A stretch of DNA of 64,000 nt from Gp1-AA133 sp964641665 (GTDB lineage: Bacteria > Acidobacteriota > Terriglobia > Terriglobales > Acidobacteriaceae). Shown piece by piece: positions 9,660 to 18,709 of this stretch (positions within the stretch are counted from its first letter, which is position 1; each line of letters begins with the position of its first letter). The notes below the pieces were generated by a model, which saw only the letters and a program-made list of their open reading frames with translations, was not told the DNA's origin and ran no database searches. The stretch lies in NCBI GenBank assembly GCA_964641665.1, contig CAZXKO010000027.1:62001-126000 (forward strand). The letters are read 5' to 3'. The position numbers and the translations under genes are program-made.

Positions 9660-9905
9660 ATGGACGTCCCCCGCAAAGTCCTCGTCTACACCCGCAAGGG
9701 CTGTCATCTGTGTGAAATCGTCAAGGAAAGTATCGTGAAGCTTGCGCGACGCGGCGGCTTCGTGTGGCAGGAAGTCGACGTAGATACCGACGACCAGCTT
9801 CGTCGCCAGTTCAACGACGAAGTTCCCGTCGTCTTCATCGACGGCCGCAAAGCCTTCAAGTACCGGATGGACGAACGCGAATTTCTGCGCAAACTGGCCA
9901 GCTGA
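9660..9905 (+). CDS. glutaredoxin-like (DUF836-type) thioredoxin-fold protein
   Basis: The 81-residue protein has a strand (VLVYTRKG), an active-site CHLC at residues ~15-18 and the cis-proline segment VPVVFIDG at ~55-62, the classic glutaredoxin/thioredoxin fold at minimal size. Such small proteins are thought to be cytoplasmic thiol reductants; partners are unknown. It lies divergent to the HD-GYP gene, about 200 bases away, and 176 bases before the Flp pilin gene. Confidence 0.85.
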   Translation: MDVPRKVLVYTRKGCHLCEIVKESIVKLARRGGFVWQEVDVDTDDQLRRQFNDEVPVVFIDGRKAFKYRMDEREFLRKLAS

Positions 9906-10081
9906 ACTGCTGCATTGGGATTGCGCCTGGCAATCTAACAACGGTGCTAGCTCGCGTTTCCGCCAAGTAACACCCCGTCCACTGTCTGGTCGCCCAACTT
10001 TCCGTTACTTTCGTCATCTGTTCCAAGTGACCTTAATTCCGGCATAGTGACGTGGTCCGCATTTCACTTCGAGGTGTTCAC

Positions 10082-10261
10082 ATGTCTCTCCCCCTTTCCA
10101 AGCTCTGGCTGTCCAGACTTTGGGCCGATGAGCAAGGTCAAGACATTGCAGAGTATGCCGTCATGCTGGCTGTAATTCTGGTGTTGGTGGTCGGCACGGT
10201 TCGCATGATCGGGTCCAACGCGAATAACGTCTTTTCGCAAGCAGCCAGTTCAATGCAGTAA
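10082..10261 (+). CDS. flp: Flp/Fap-type IVb pilin subunit
   Basis: The 59-residue protein has a basic leader, then the type IVb prepilin site: Gly followed by QDIAEY, where Glu at mature position 5 and Tyr at 6 are the Flp signature, and a ~20-residue hydrophobic helix. The start at 10082 has GAGGTG upstream. Flp pilins are cleaved by TadV/CpaA and assembled by the Tad machinery. No tad or cpa genes are visible here, so this is an orphan or distal pilin gene. Confidence 0.9.
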   Translation: MSLPLSKLWLSRLWADEQGQDIAEYAVMLAVILVLVVGTVRMIGSNANNVFSQAASSMQ

Positions 10262-10382
10262 CGGCACGGCTGAAGAAGCGCCAACCATCGATCGTCGCAA
10301 GTTGAGCCCTATTCGTCGAGAGTGGGGCTTCTTGCGTGCGCGACGGGCTCGGCTATTCAGCCCAGACGGAATCGCTCGTGCC

Positions 10383-12941
10383 TTAGAACTTGAATTCCAC
10401 ATTCAGTTGCATGCGCCGAGGGGGCTGCGCCCGCACACCGCGGCCGAAAAAGGGCGATGTAATCACGCCTACGTAGGTCACATCGTTCTTATGGTTCAGG
10501 ACGTTAAAGGAGTTCAGGGCCACGGTCAGGGTAAGCGGTTCTTTCCGCGATTTCGCCAGCTTGAAGTCGTGGGCTGCGTTCAGATCGAGGTTGATCAGCC
10601 CGGGGCCGCGAATAGAGTTGCGCGGCACCCCAACGGGCCGATCATTGATGATGCCATCGTGGTTGTCGTCGTTGCCGGTGGTTTCGTTCACGGGCTGTCC
10701 GGAGTAGAGCGACAACGCCATCCCGACGGTAAACGTCTTCACCGGCTGAGCCGAGGCCAGCAGGTCAAACTTGTGACGCCGGTCGGTGTCGGCGCGGGCC
10801 CAATCGGCGTTCGGGTCATAGCTGTTGCCGGGAAAATAGGTGATGCCGCTGGTGTTGTTGTAGGTCTTGCTTAGCGTGTACTGCACCTGGCCGCTGAAAT
10901 ACTTGCTCGGCTTTCCCCGGAACGTAATCTCGAGGCCGTTGCTCTTCTGGTAGCCCTCCGATTCAATTGTCCGTTCCTGGCCCAGATTCAGGTTCGGCCG
11001 CGCGGTGTAGGCCGGCGGCAGGGGAGCATTGGCGTCGACGGAGCGGAAGGTGCCGATGCCGCGCGATCCTACGTAACTGGCGCTGAGGGTGCTCTTCGCC
11101 GTGACCTGCCGTTCGACAGCGGCACTGTATTGGATGGTATAGGGAATATTCGCCTTGGGGTCGAGCACAACCACGCTGGTAGGAACTGCCGCCAACTGCG
11201 CCGGCGTTACCGGATACGACGGGTTCGTAACAATGAAGCGGAGCAAGTGGAGGCCGTCAAAATGGAGGAGGTCAGTGATGGGACGCGGGCCGGTCCGATC
11301 GAAAAAGACTCCGGCGCCCCCGCGGATGACCGTCTTGCCCTGCGGTTTCGGGGCATACGCGAAGGCCAGTCGTGGAGCGAAATTGTGCGGGACATCATGA
11401 AAATAGTTTTGCCAGTAGTAGCGCACACCGAGGGTCAGCGAGAAGTTCGGGCGGACGCGCAGATTGTCCTCGATGAATCCGGCGACCGTTCGTTCGACGA
11501 ACACCAGGTGCCCTTGTCCCTGCTGAACTACGTAAGTGGTCGGTTGTGACGCCTGATAAGCGGCGAGGCTGTCGAAGGTGTAAGTTCCGGCCCTGTTGGT
11601 GAAGTCGTCCATGCCGCGGCGGCTGATGTCGGGGACGTCGATGCCGAACTTCAGCTGGTGCCGGCCGCTGACATAGGAGACGATGTCCGCGCCGTCGAAG
11701 TGGTATTCGGTGCGGCGTGAGTCGGCCTGTGCACCCCCGCCTGTGAACGCCCCCGACACGACAATTTGGGGGGAGGGATTCAGGCTCGTTGTGGGCGTGT
11801 CGAAGTGTCCGACCAGGAAGCGGAGTTGGTTGAGCCACTTTGCCGACAGGACGTGGGAATAGCTGACGTTGACTTCGTGTTCCAGGAAACGCAGGTTCGT
11901 GCCAGCTTCCGGCAGGGTCGTCCCGCCTACCCCTTGATTGTCGACGGTCCGGTGTTCGTAGGAATACCCAATCCAGAATTGGTCGCCATTCTTGAGGTCG
12001 TGGAACACTCGGCCCGAGATGAACTCGTGTCGCATAGGCACGGGTACGTTGTCATGGACAGGCCCACTCAGGTCTTCGGCAACGACGGTTGCCTGCTGGT
12101 CGTCCTGGTCGGCTTCCAGCGCCAGCAGGAACGTCGTCTTCTTGCTGCGGCTGAAGGGACCAGTGACCGAGCCCTCGAAAAAACGGCGATGTTCGGAGGG
12201 CTTGGTGACGGCATACGCGTTGGCGGCGTCAAAAACAGAGTCGCGCAGCATGAAGTTCGCGGTCCCGTGAAACTGGGGTGTTCCCCCTTTGGTGGTGATT
12301 TCGATGCGGGCACGACCAGGGCGGGCGTAGAAAGCGGAGTAAGGATCCTGATTGATCTTGACTTCTTTCACGGCGGAGGGGGTGACTCCGGGCCCGTTGG
12401 CTTCGATCCCGTTGACCACCAGAGACACGCCGTTGGTACCCAGGGTACTGTCGTTGAGAAAGCGAGAGAGCGTGGTCACGTAGTCCTGATCGAATACGGG
12501 GACGCGATCGAGCGCCGCACGATCGATCGAGTTAGCGTCTTGATTCCCGGAGGTTTCGGTGTTCACCAGGGGCGCCGAGCTTTCGGCGTGCACCGTGATC
12601 TCCTGCGCAGCGACGGAGATGGGCAGCACGATCCGAAGGGGACCCTTATCGCGCGCACCCAGCACGACAGACACACGCGTGGTTTTGAAGCCTACCTGCT
12701 CGGCCTGCACCTGGTAGTCCCCCGGCGTCAGGCGTTCAAAGTGGAAATTTCCCGACCGATCGGTGGTCGTTTCAGCAACGTCTTGGCCCGTGCTATTGAA
12801 AAGCGATACGCGGGCGCCGACGATGGCGGCGTCTGAAGGATCGTGCACTGTGCCCGTGAAGGTGCGAAACGTAAGAGGGCGATCCGTCTGTCCGAGGACG
12901 TTGGCGGCCAGAAGTAACGTCAATAAGAAAGGCCGGAGCAA
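10383..12941 (-). CDS. Oar-like TonB-dependent receptor with carboxypeptidase regulatory-like domain
   Basis: The 852-residue protein has a signal peptide of about 17 residues, then a carboxypeptidase regulatory-like (CarboxypepD_reg) beta-sandwich (residues ~28-110) with GARVSLFN and DRSGNFHFERLTPGDYQV. A plug domain and a large beta-barrel follow, ending in FKF as outer membrane proteins do. This architecture is expanded in Acidobacteriota and is presumed to import large substrates such as oligosaccharides or peptides. The only start close to the signal peptide is a TTG at 12941 after an in-frame stop, with no clear ribosome site, so the exact start is uncertain. It stands alone. Confidence 0.9.
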   Translation of the reverse strand: MLRPFLLTLLLAANVLGQTDRPLTFRTFTGTVHDPSDAAIVGARVSLFNSTGQDVAETTTDRSGNFHFERLTPGDYQVQAEQVGFKTTRVSVVLGARDKGPLRIVLPISVAAQEITVHAESSAPLVNTETSGNQDANSIDRAALDRVPVFDQDYVTTLSRFLNDSTLGTNGVSLVVNGIEANGPGVTPSAVKEVKINQDPYSAFYARPGRARIEITTKGGTPQFHGTANFMLRDSVFDAANAYAVTKPSEHRRFFEGSVTGPFSRSKKTTFLLALEADQDDQQATVVAEDLSGPVHDNVPVPMRHEFISGRVFHDLKNGDQFWIGYSYEHRTVDNQGVGGTTLPEAGTNLRFLEHEVNVSYSHVLSAKWLNQLRFLVGHFDTPTTSLNPSPQIVVSGAFTGGGAQADSRRTEYHFDGADIVSYVSGRHQLKFGIDVPDISRRGMDDFTNRAGTYTFDSLAAYQASQPTTYVVQQGQGHLVFVERTVAGFIEDNLRVRPNFSLTLGVRYYWQNYFHDVPHNFAPRLAFAYAPKPQGKTVIRGGAGVFFDRTGPRPITDLLHFDGLHLLRFIVTNPSYPVTPAQLAAVPTSVVVLDPKANIPYTIQYSAAVERQVTAKSTLSASYVGSRGIGTFRSVDANAPLPPAYTARPNLNLGQERTIESEGYQKSNGLEITFRGKPSKYFSGQVQYTLSKTYNNTSGITYFPGNSYDPNADWARADTDRRHKFDLLASAQPVKTFTVGMALSLYSGQPVNETTGNDDNHDGIINDRPVGVPRNSIRGPGLINLDLNAAHDFKLAKSRKEPLTLTVALNSFNVLNHKNDVTYVGVITSPFFGRGVRAQPPRRMQLNVEFKF

Positions 12942-13121
12942 AGTAGGGACCCAGCGTCACCGATCCTCTAAGATTCTACGAACTGCTTTCATTTGCGGTG
13001 TGAAAGGGCAGAAAAATCGTTGAGACCTCCGGAACCGCCAGAATCCGCATTCGGAGTCACACGACTCACGACGAACATCAGGCTAGCACAGGGAATCTGA
13101 AAGGAGTCTGAACAATGCGGC

Positions 13122-14120
13122 TCAGTAGACGCGCAGGACGGCAGCAGCTTCGAGCTTGCTTTGTTTCAAATCGGCCAGGGCGCGGTTGGCCTCGGACAGA
13201 GAATAGACCTGGATCTGGGTTTGAATTGGGATTTCGGCAGCGATGCGGAGAAACTCGCGGCAGTCTTCGCGGGTGCTGTTGGCGACGCTGCGGATGACGC
13301 GCTCATGGTAGAGCAAGTCGTAGTCGAGCGCCGGAATCTGTGTCATCGCAATGCCGGCCAGAGCGAGCGTGCCGCCCTTCCGGAGATGGCGCAGGGCCTG
13401 CGGAACGAGAGCGCCGGCGGGAGCGAAGATAATCGAAGAGTCGAGCGAGTGCGGCGGAACCTCGTCGGCGCTGCCGGCCCAGCTGGCCCCGAGTCGTTCT
13501 GCCAGTTGACGATGCGCTGTTCCACGCGTGAAGACATACACCTCACATCCCTGATGACGAGCAAGCTGGAGTACAAGGTGGGCAGAAGCTCCGAAGCCAT
13601 AGAGGCCGAGGCGCTGTCCGGCGGCAGCGCCGCTGAGGCGATAGGAACGGTATCCGATGACACCGGCGCATAGAAGCGGAGCGGCGTTTTCGTCCGAGAA
13701 GGCGGGGGGTAGCGAGTGAGCAAAGTCTTCGCGAACGACGCAGTATTCGGCGTACCCGCCGTTGACGTGGTAGCCGGTAAACTGCGCGTGTTCGCAGAGA
13801 TTCTCGGTGTGTCGCTGGCAGAAGGTGCAGACACCGTCGGTCGAATAGAGCCAGGGGATACCGACCCGGTCGCCCAACTTGAAGAAAGTGACTTCCCGCC
13901 CGAGTTGGTCAACTTCGCCGACGATCTGGTGTCCGGGAATCAACGGGAGGGTAGGTAGTGCGAGATCGCCTTCGACGATATGCAGATCGGTGTGGCAGAC
14001 TCCGCAGCAGTGGACACGAACGCGAACTTGGTTGGCCACCGGTGTGGGCACCGGAATGTCGACGGCTCGCAGCGGCGAGTTTTCGGGAGAAGCGGGCTTT
14101 TCGAGGAGCATCGCGCGCAT
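13122..14120 (-). CDS. zinc-dependent alcohol dehydrogenase (MDR superfamily)
   Basis: The 332-residue medium-chain dehydrogenase carries the catalytic zinc site CGVCHTDLH and the GHQIVGEV segment, then a Rossmann domain with GLYGFGASAHL. The structural zinc lobe reads D-x2-C-x2-C-x7-C rather than four cysteines; the first Cys is Asp. An acidic ligand at this site is known in Sulfolobus alcohol dehydrogenase, so zinc may still bind. The reaction is probably NAD(P)-linked oxidation of alcohols or reduction of aldehydes. Substrate unknown. Confidence 0.87.
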   Translation of the reverse strand: MRAMLLEKPASPENSPLRAVDIPVPTPVANQVRVRVHCCGVCHTDLHIVEGDLALPTLPLIPGHQIVGEVDQLGREVTFFKLGDRVGIPWLYSTDGVCTFCQRHTENLCEHAQFTGYHVNGGYAEYCVVREDFAHSLPPAFSDENAAPLLCAGVIGYRSYRLSGAAAGQRLGLYGFGASAHLVLQLARHQGCEVYVFTRGTAHRQLAERLGASWAGSADEVPPHSLDSSIIFAPAGALVPQALRHLRKGGTLALAGIAMTQIPALDYDLLYHERVIRSVANSTREDCREFLRIAAEIPIQTQIQVYSLSEANRALADLKQSKLEAAAVLRVY

Positions 14121-14186
14121 GGGGAGATTTTAGTCTGCGAGAGACCATGAGGGCGAAGGTGTCAGGTTTCGACTATCGCGGAGGGT

Positions 14187-14633
14187 TTACGAGTCGAGAC
14201 GGTTGGGTTGCTGAGTCAGGTACTCAGAGGGATCCTGCGTCGGATTCCGGAGGACTTCTTCCAGGGTGGCGGGATCGAGCTCAAGCCAGGCCAAGGCGTC
14301 TGCCAGGGAACGAAAGACCTCAAAGTGGGCCGTGTTCAAAATCAGCTGGTACATGCGGCTCATGCCGAACGAAAGGTCATTGGGAGCGAACGCGGCGCGC
14401 TTGCCTTCGTTGGAAAAGGGATCATCGGCGTGTTTGAGCTGGTAAAGGTCCCGAAAATCTAAATTCAGCTTGACGACGTGCGAAAGATCGATGAGCTGGC
14501 GAAAGCCAGGACGGAACTCAGGATGACTGCGGAGGCCGACAGTGACAGATTTCAGTTCCTCGACGGTGAGTTCTCCGTAACAGGTGGAGATCACCAGCCG
14601 GTAGGGCGCGCATACCAGATTGGTCGCAGGCAT
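14187..14633 (-). CDS. hypothetical protein, possibly STAS/SpoIIAA-like
   Basis: The 148-residue soluble protein has the pattern GELTVEELKSVTVGLRSH followed by RQLIDLS, which resembles the strand-helix-strand start of SpoIIAA-like folds. A helical C-terminal half follows. No catalytic residues are evident. It lies on the minus strand upstream of the alcohol dehydrogenase with about 66 bases between, so they may be co-transcribed. I give no function. Confidence 0.6.
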   Translation of the reverse strand: MPATNLVCAPYRLVISTCYGELTVEELKSVTVGLRSHPEFRPGFRQLIDLSHVVKLNLDFRDLYQLKHADDPFSNEGKRAAFAPNDLSFGMSRMYQLILNTAHFEVFRSLADALAWLELDPATLEEVLRNPTQDPSEYLTQQPNRLDS

Positions 14634-14841
14634 CTTGTTTCTCTGGTCCCAGGAGGAATGAGTGTACAGGGCCGAGGCAAAGTTGGGCGAAAGCAGAGGG
14701 TCCTGTTACGGAAAACGAAAAAAACCGGTCCGGGTGGCAAGCCTTACACTTGGACGATCTCAGGTAGCGGGGTTGTGCCGGTCTGCTCAGGTCAGGCAGA
14801 ATGGGAGACCTCGTTTGAGTCCACCTCATGGAGAAGCAGTC

Positions 14842-17001
14842 ATGTATCTAGTTCGCTTCGGAATGTTTGCGCCGGTTGGAGCACTTTGCCTATTGGTCCT
14901 CGCGGTAACCCTGCTGGCTGCCGACGGCGGATCGGCGCCCGGAATCGCGTATCCACATGCGAAGGTGGTCGATCAAGTCGATGACTACCACGGGACCAAG
15001 GTCGCGGACCCTTACCGCTGGCTGGAGGACACCGACTCTGCTGACACACACGCGTGGGTGGAAGCTGAAAACAAGGTGACCTTCGGATACCTGGAACAGA
15101 TCCCCTACCGGAAGGTGATTCACGACCGCCTGACGAAACTGTGGAACTTTGAGCGCTACCGGGTTCCGCAGAAGAAAGGGGGCCGGTACTTCTACGAACA
15201 CAACAACGGTTTACAAAACCAGAACGTGCTCTACGTAGCAGAGTCCCTGAATGCCGATCCGAGAGTGCTGCTTGATCCGAACACGCTTTCGTCCGACGGG
15301 ACGGTGGCGCTCGCGGGACACGCGGTTTCAGAGGATGGAAAGCTGTTGACCTATGGCACGGCGGCGTCCGGCTCCGACTGGATGGAATGGCATGTACGCG
15401 AGGTGGACACCGGCAAGGACCTGAGCGATCTGTTGAAGTGGGTCAAGTTCTCAGGCGCATCGTGGACGAAAGACGGGAAGGGATTCTTCTACAGCCGATA
15501 CGATGAACCCAAACCAGGGACGATGCTGCGGGATACGAACTACTTTCAGAAGCTTTACTACCACCGTGTGGGAACCACGCAGTCTGAAGACAAACTCGTG
15601 TACGAGCGGCCCGACAACAAGGAACTGGGATTCTCGGGAGATGTCACAGAGGATGGCCGCTACCTGATAATCACGGTCTGGCAAGGAACATCGCCGAAAA
15701 ACCGCCTGTATTACAAGGATCTGACCCGGGCGGATGCGGAAGTGGTGAAGCTGCTGGATGATTTCGACGCGCAATATCAGTTCGTCGATAACGATGGACC
15801 TGTGTTCTGGCTCAAGACCGATCTGGACGCACCGCGAAGCCGACTGATTGCCATCGACACGCTCCACCCGGAGCGTGATCGTTGGAAGACGATCGTGCCG
15901 CAAGCAACGGAAACGCTGACTTCGGCCAGCGTCGTGAACGATTCATTCCTGCTCGCTTACTTGAAGGATGCGCAGACCGAGGTGCGGATTCATGACCAGG
16001 CGGGTAAGTTCTTGCGGAGTGTCGACCTGCCGGGAATCGGGACAGCAGAAGGTTTCTCTGGCAAGCGCAAGGCGAAGGAGACGTTTTACGGGTTCACGAG
16101 CTTCATTGCTCCGACGACTATTTATCGCTATGACCTGGTGGCAGGCAAGAGTGAAGTGTTCCGGCAGCCCAAGGTGGACTTCGACCCTAGCCGGTACGAG
16201 ACCAAGCAGGTGTTCTACACGAGCAAGGACGGCACGCGGGTACCGATGTTTCTGACCTACAAGAAAGGACTGAAACTCGATGGAAACAACCCGGTGCTGC
16301 TTTATGCCTATGGTGGTTTCAACATCTCGCTAACGCCGGGGTTCTCGGTGGCTAATGCGGTGTGGCTGGAGATGGGAGGAGTGTACGCGGAGGCCAATCT
16401 CCGCGGCGGCGGCGAGTACGGAGAGGACTGGCACCAGGCGGGGACGAAACTGAGGAAGCAAAATGTATTCGACGACTTCATTGCGGCGGCAGAGTGGCTG
16501 ATCGCGAACCACTACACTTCCCCATCGAAGTTGGCGATCCGAGGCGGCAGCAATGGCGGACTGCTGGTAGGGGCGTGCATGACGCAGCGTCCGGATCTTT
16601 TTGGGGCAACGCTGCCCGCGGTGGGCGTGATGGACATGCTGCGGTTCCACAAGTTCACGATCGGGTGGGCATGGACGTCGGATTATGGTTCCTCCGATGA
16701 TGCCGAGCAGTTCAAGGCTATCTACGCGTATTCCCCGTTGCATAACCTGAAGCCGGGGACAAAATACCCGGCCACGCTGGTTACCACCGCGGACCATGAC
16801 GACCGAGTCGTGCCTGGGCACAGTTTCAAATTTGCGGCGACCTTGCAAGCGGACCAGGCGGGGGCGGCCCCGGTATTGATTCGGGTGGAGACGAAAGCGG
16901 GGCATGGCGCGGGAAAACCGGTCTCAAAGCAGATCGAAGAGATGGCGGACGAATGGGCGTTCGTGGCGCGCAACTTGAACATGGACGTGGAGTTGAAGTA
17001 G
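14842..17001 (+). CDS. prolyl oligopeptidase (S9A), exported
   Basis: The 719-residue protein starts at the ATG at 14842, with GGAG eight bases before and a signal-like hydrophobic N-terminus ending LLAADG. An N-terminal segment with DPYRWLED and a seven-blade propeller precede the alpha/beta-hydrolase domain. The triad is visible: Ser in GGSNGGLL (~residue 570), Asp in DHDDRVVP (~655) and His in KAGHGAG (~690). It cleaves short peptides after proline, probably in the periplasm. It is monocistronic. Confidence 0.95.
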   Translation: MYLVRFGMFAPVGALCLLVLAVTLLAADGGSAPGIAYPHAKVVDQVDDYHGTKVADPYRWLEDTDSADTHAWVEAENKVTFGYLEQIPYRKVIHDRLTKLWNFERYRVPQKKGGRYFYEHNNGLQNQNVLYVAESLNADPRVLLDPNTLSSDGTVALAGHAVSEDGKLLTYGTAASGSDWMEWHVREVDTGKDLSDLLKWVKFSGASWTKDGKGFFYSRYDEPKPGTMLRDTNYFQKLYYHRVGTTQSEDKLVYERPDNKELGFSGDVTEDGRYLIITVWQGTSPKNRLYYKDLTRADAEVVKLLDDFDAQYQFVDNDGPVFWLKTDLDAPRSRLIAIDTLHPERDRWKTIVPQATETLTSASVVNDSFLLAYLKDAQTEVRIHDQAGKFLRSVDLPGIGTAEGFSGKRKAKETFYGFTSFIAPTTIYRYDLVAGKSEVFRQPKVDFDPSRYETKQVFYTSKDGTRVPMFLTYKKGLKLDGNNPVLLYAYGGFNISLTPGFSVANAVWLEMGGVYAEANLRGGGEYGEDWHQAGTKLRKQNVFDDFIAAAEWLIANHYTSPSKLAIRGGSNGGLLVGACMTQRPDLFGATLPAVGVMDMLRFHKFTIGWAWTSDYGSSDDAEQFKAIYAYSPLHNLKPGTKYPATLVTTADHDDRVVPGHSFKFAATLQADQAGAAPVLIRVETKAGHGAGKPVSKQIEEMADEWAFVARNLNMDVELK

Positions 17002-17049
17002 ACGGGGGCCAGCTATCGGCGGCTTCCTCCCTCACCCCAGGACCTCCGG

Positions 17050-17583
17050 CTAGCGTCGGGACAGTTCGAGGACGTCGATCGTGGAATCCGCCAGTGAAAC
17101 CGACTGGTGGGCCAGCTTGGCCAAATCCTGGCCATGCACCAGGTCCCTTAAGGCGACAACCATAACGCCTTGCGCGAACTTTTCCGGGTTCCAGTTCTTA
17201 AGGTGAATCTCGACGCTGTTTGTATCGCGCACGTACTCGTCCCCATCCGCACCGAGCACCAGAACGAACTTCGGGTGCAACTCCGGCGGCTTCTCAGGGC
17301 GAATGGAACGGGCCAGGAGGTCGCATGCCCGCGCATAGATCCGGGCGGCCTGGGCCTCGGGCCACTTCTTGTGCTTCGCGTTGGACACCTCGAAAGGCAA
17401 CGTGCTTTCTTGGGCGTGAGCCAGGCCCATGGCCGAAAATAGGATGAGCAAAAACGCAATGACGATTCGCCGGACCAGGCACTTGATCAGAGGGGAAAGC
17501 GGTGAGCCTGCGAGCGAAGACGTGGATTGTGGGCCGGCGGACTCGGTGGACTTGCTGTGCGAACGCGTAAGCAGAAACTGCAT
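17050..17583 (-). CDS. hypothetical exported or anchored protein
   Basis: The 177-residue protein has a polar, serine-rich N-terminus of about 35 residues, a hydrophobic stretch (residues ~40-58) ending AHAQ like a signal peptide, and a mixed alpha/beta domain containing FVLVLGADGDEYVRD. GGAGAAG-like purines (GGAGAA) lie eight bases before the ATG. The long pre-hydrophobic region suggests that a later start may be used in vivo. No family is recognised. Confidence 0.6.
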   Translation of the reverse strand: MQFLLTRSHSKSTESAGPQSTSSLAGSPLSPLIKCLVRRIVIAFLLILFSAMGLAHAQESTLPFEVSNAKHKKWPEAQAARIYARACDLLARSIRPEKPPELHPKFVLVLGADGDEYVRDTNSVEIHLKNWNPEKFAQGVMVVALRDLVHGQDLAKLAHQSVSLADSTIDVLELSRR

Positions 17584-18090
17584 AGGTGCTTCTCCGGTTT
17601 CTGGATGGTCCCGCCGGAGCGAAACTGGATCAAGATGCCAAAAGTAACGGACGTCGTTGATCTGGCCGATTGTGAATCGAGCGAAGTAACTGTGATGTGA
17701 CGAAGTTCAAAAGTTTGGGTGACGAGCGGCACAAGTGGCGGCTCGGAACCACTTTCCTAAGGTGATACTCCGATGTGAGCACGAGCCTTTAGCCGCAAAA
17801 GGACGCTCCGACCGCTCAAGCCGGGGTTGGGTAGCCACCGTGGGGGGTCGGAGTACCCGGTGCATCGAAATTGGGCAATCTGCCGTCTGGCCGTTCGTAA
17901 CTATCCTCGACGCGTGAGTTGCGACACACTGCGGGCTGCCAGGGCGACTGCGCGGCTTTTTTCCCTCCCGCCGGCGTTCCGGTTCAGGGGCAATCCACAA
18001 GGACCTCAAGGAACGACCGCTCGCGATGCGCACGTTGCTGCCACGAGCCGAGGATGATACCTGCAATCCATTTCAGAGGAGAAGGTTGGA
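17584..18090. other. 507-base intergenic region with a strong stem
   Basis: No gene is supported. CTCCGACC at 17806-17813 is exactly complementary to GGTCGGAG at 17846-17853, enclosing a G-rich 32-base segment with its own small CCACCGTGG palindrome. The surrounding text (CCGCAAAAGGACGC) resembles the dispersed repeat at 46261-46310. It could be a structured leader of the Hcp-like gene or just a dispersed repeat. Confidence 0.4.
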
Positions 18091-18639
18091 ATGAAGAAGA
18101 TCAGTTGGGTGATCTTGGGTACATTGCTGTTTAGCATAGGGGCGTGGGGACAGAACGGAGAGCACGAATTTCAAAAACGCTCGACGATCACCGTGACCGT
18201 CCTGGTGAGCTCGATGACCCCGCTGAATTGCACGACTTCGCTGGGAACGGGAATGTTTTCGGCGCTGTCGTGGACGTTCGGAGCCACAACTCCGGTCACA
18301 AGCGGAACCGGCGGAGGAGGCGGCAGCACAGGCAAGACGACCTTCTCGGACCTGGTGGTCACCAAGCATACTGATAGCTGCACACCCCTGCTGTTCGCTG
18401 CGGTCGCCGAAGGGAAACGCCTTCAGAAGGTTACGATCGTGCAGCAGGACAACAATAAGGATGACGTGTTTTCAATGACGCTGGAGGATGTGGTAATCGC
18501 AAACTACGAGTTGGGCGGGGATATCTCGCAAGAGGTTCCGTCGGAGAAGCTCGCGTTCAACTTCGCCAAAATCTTGATCACCGACACCATCACCGGAACG
18601 AAGTTTGGCTGGGACCTGAAACAGGGTCGGACCTTCTGA
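18091..18639 (+). CDS. exported Hcp-like (type VI tube protein family) protein
   Basis: The 182-residue protein has a typical signal peptide (MKKISWVILGTLLFSIGAWG, cleaved about residue 20). The second half matches the Hcp fold: FSDLVVTKHTD, a spacer, TPLLFAAVAEGK, then MTLEDVVIANYELGG and KLAFNFAKI. A glycine-rich stretch (~residues 68-76) precedes the core. Canonical Hcp forms hexameric rings in T6SS and has no Sec signal, and no T6SS genes are present here. It is likely a secreted relative with another role. A strong terminator follows. Confidence 0.75.
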   Translation: MKKISWVILGTLLFSIGAWGQNGEHEFQKRSTITVTVLVSSMTPLNCTTSLGTGMFSALSWTFGATTPVTSGTGGGGGSTGKTTFSDLVVTKHTDSCTPLLFAAVAEGKRLQKVTIVQQDNNKDDVFSMTLEDVVIANYELGGDISQEVPSEKLAFNFAKILITDTITGTKFGWDLKQGRTF

Positions 18640-18670
18640 GACGGGTAGCTAGCTGGAACGGAATCGCGAA

Positions 18671-18700
18671 TCGAGCCGCCTGCGGGCGGCTCGAATTTTT
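18671..18700 (+). terminator. rho-independent terminator of the Hcp-like gene
   Basis: TCGAGCCGCC (18671-18680) pairs perfectly with GGCGGCTCGA (18685-18694) around a TGCG loop and is followed by ATTTTTG. It lies 32 bases after the Hcp-like stop. Confidence 0.88.
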
Positions 18701-18709
18701 GTTGAAGCC

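Noticed and set aside
11766..12836. 356-codon open frame on the plus strand
   Set aside because: Antisense shadow of the TonB receptor.
17760..17900. cyclic di-GMP (GEMM) or cobalamin riboswitch
   Set aside because: The conserved core sequences of these classes are not present; only an isolated stem is seen.
18091..18639. part of a type VI secretion locus
   Set aside because: No tss, clpV or vgrG genes nearby, and the protein has a Sec signal peptide.
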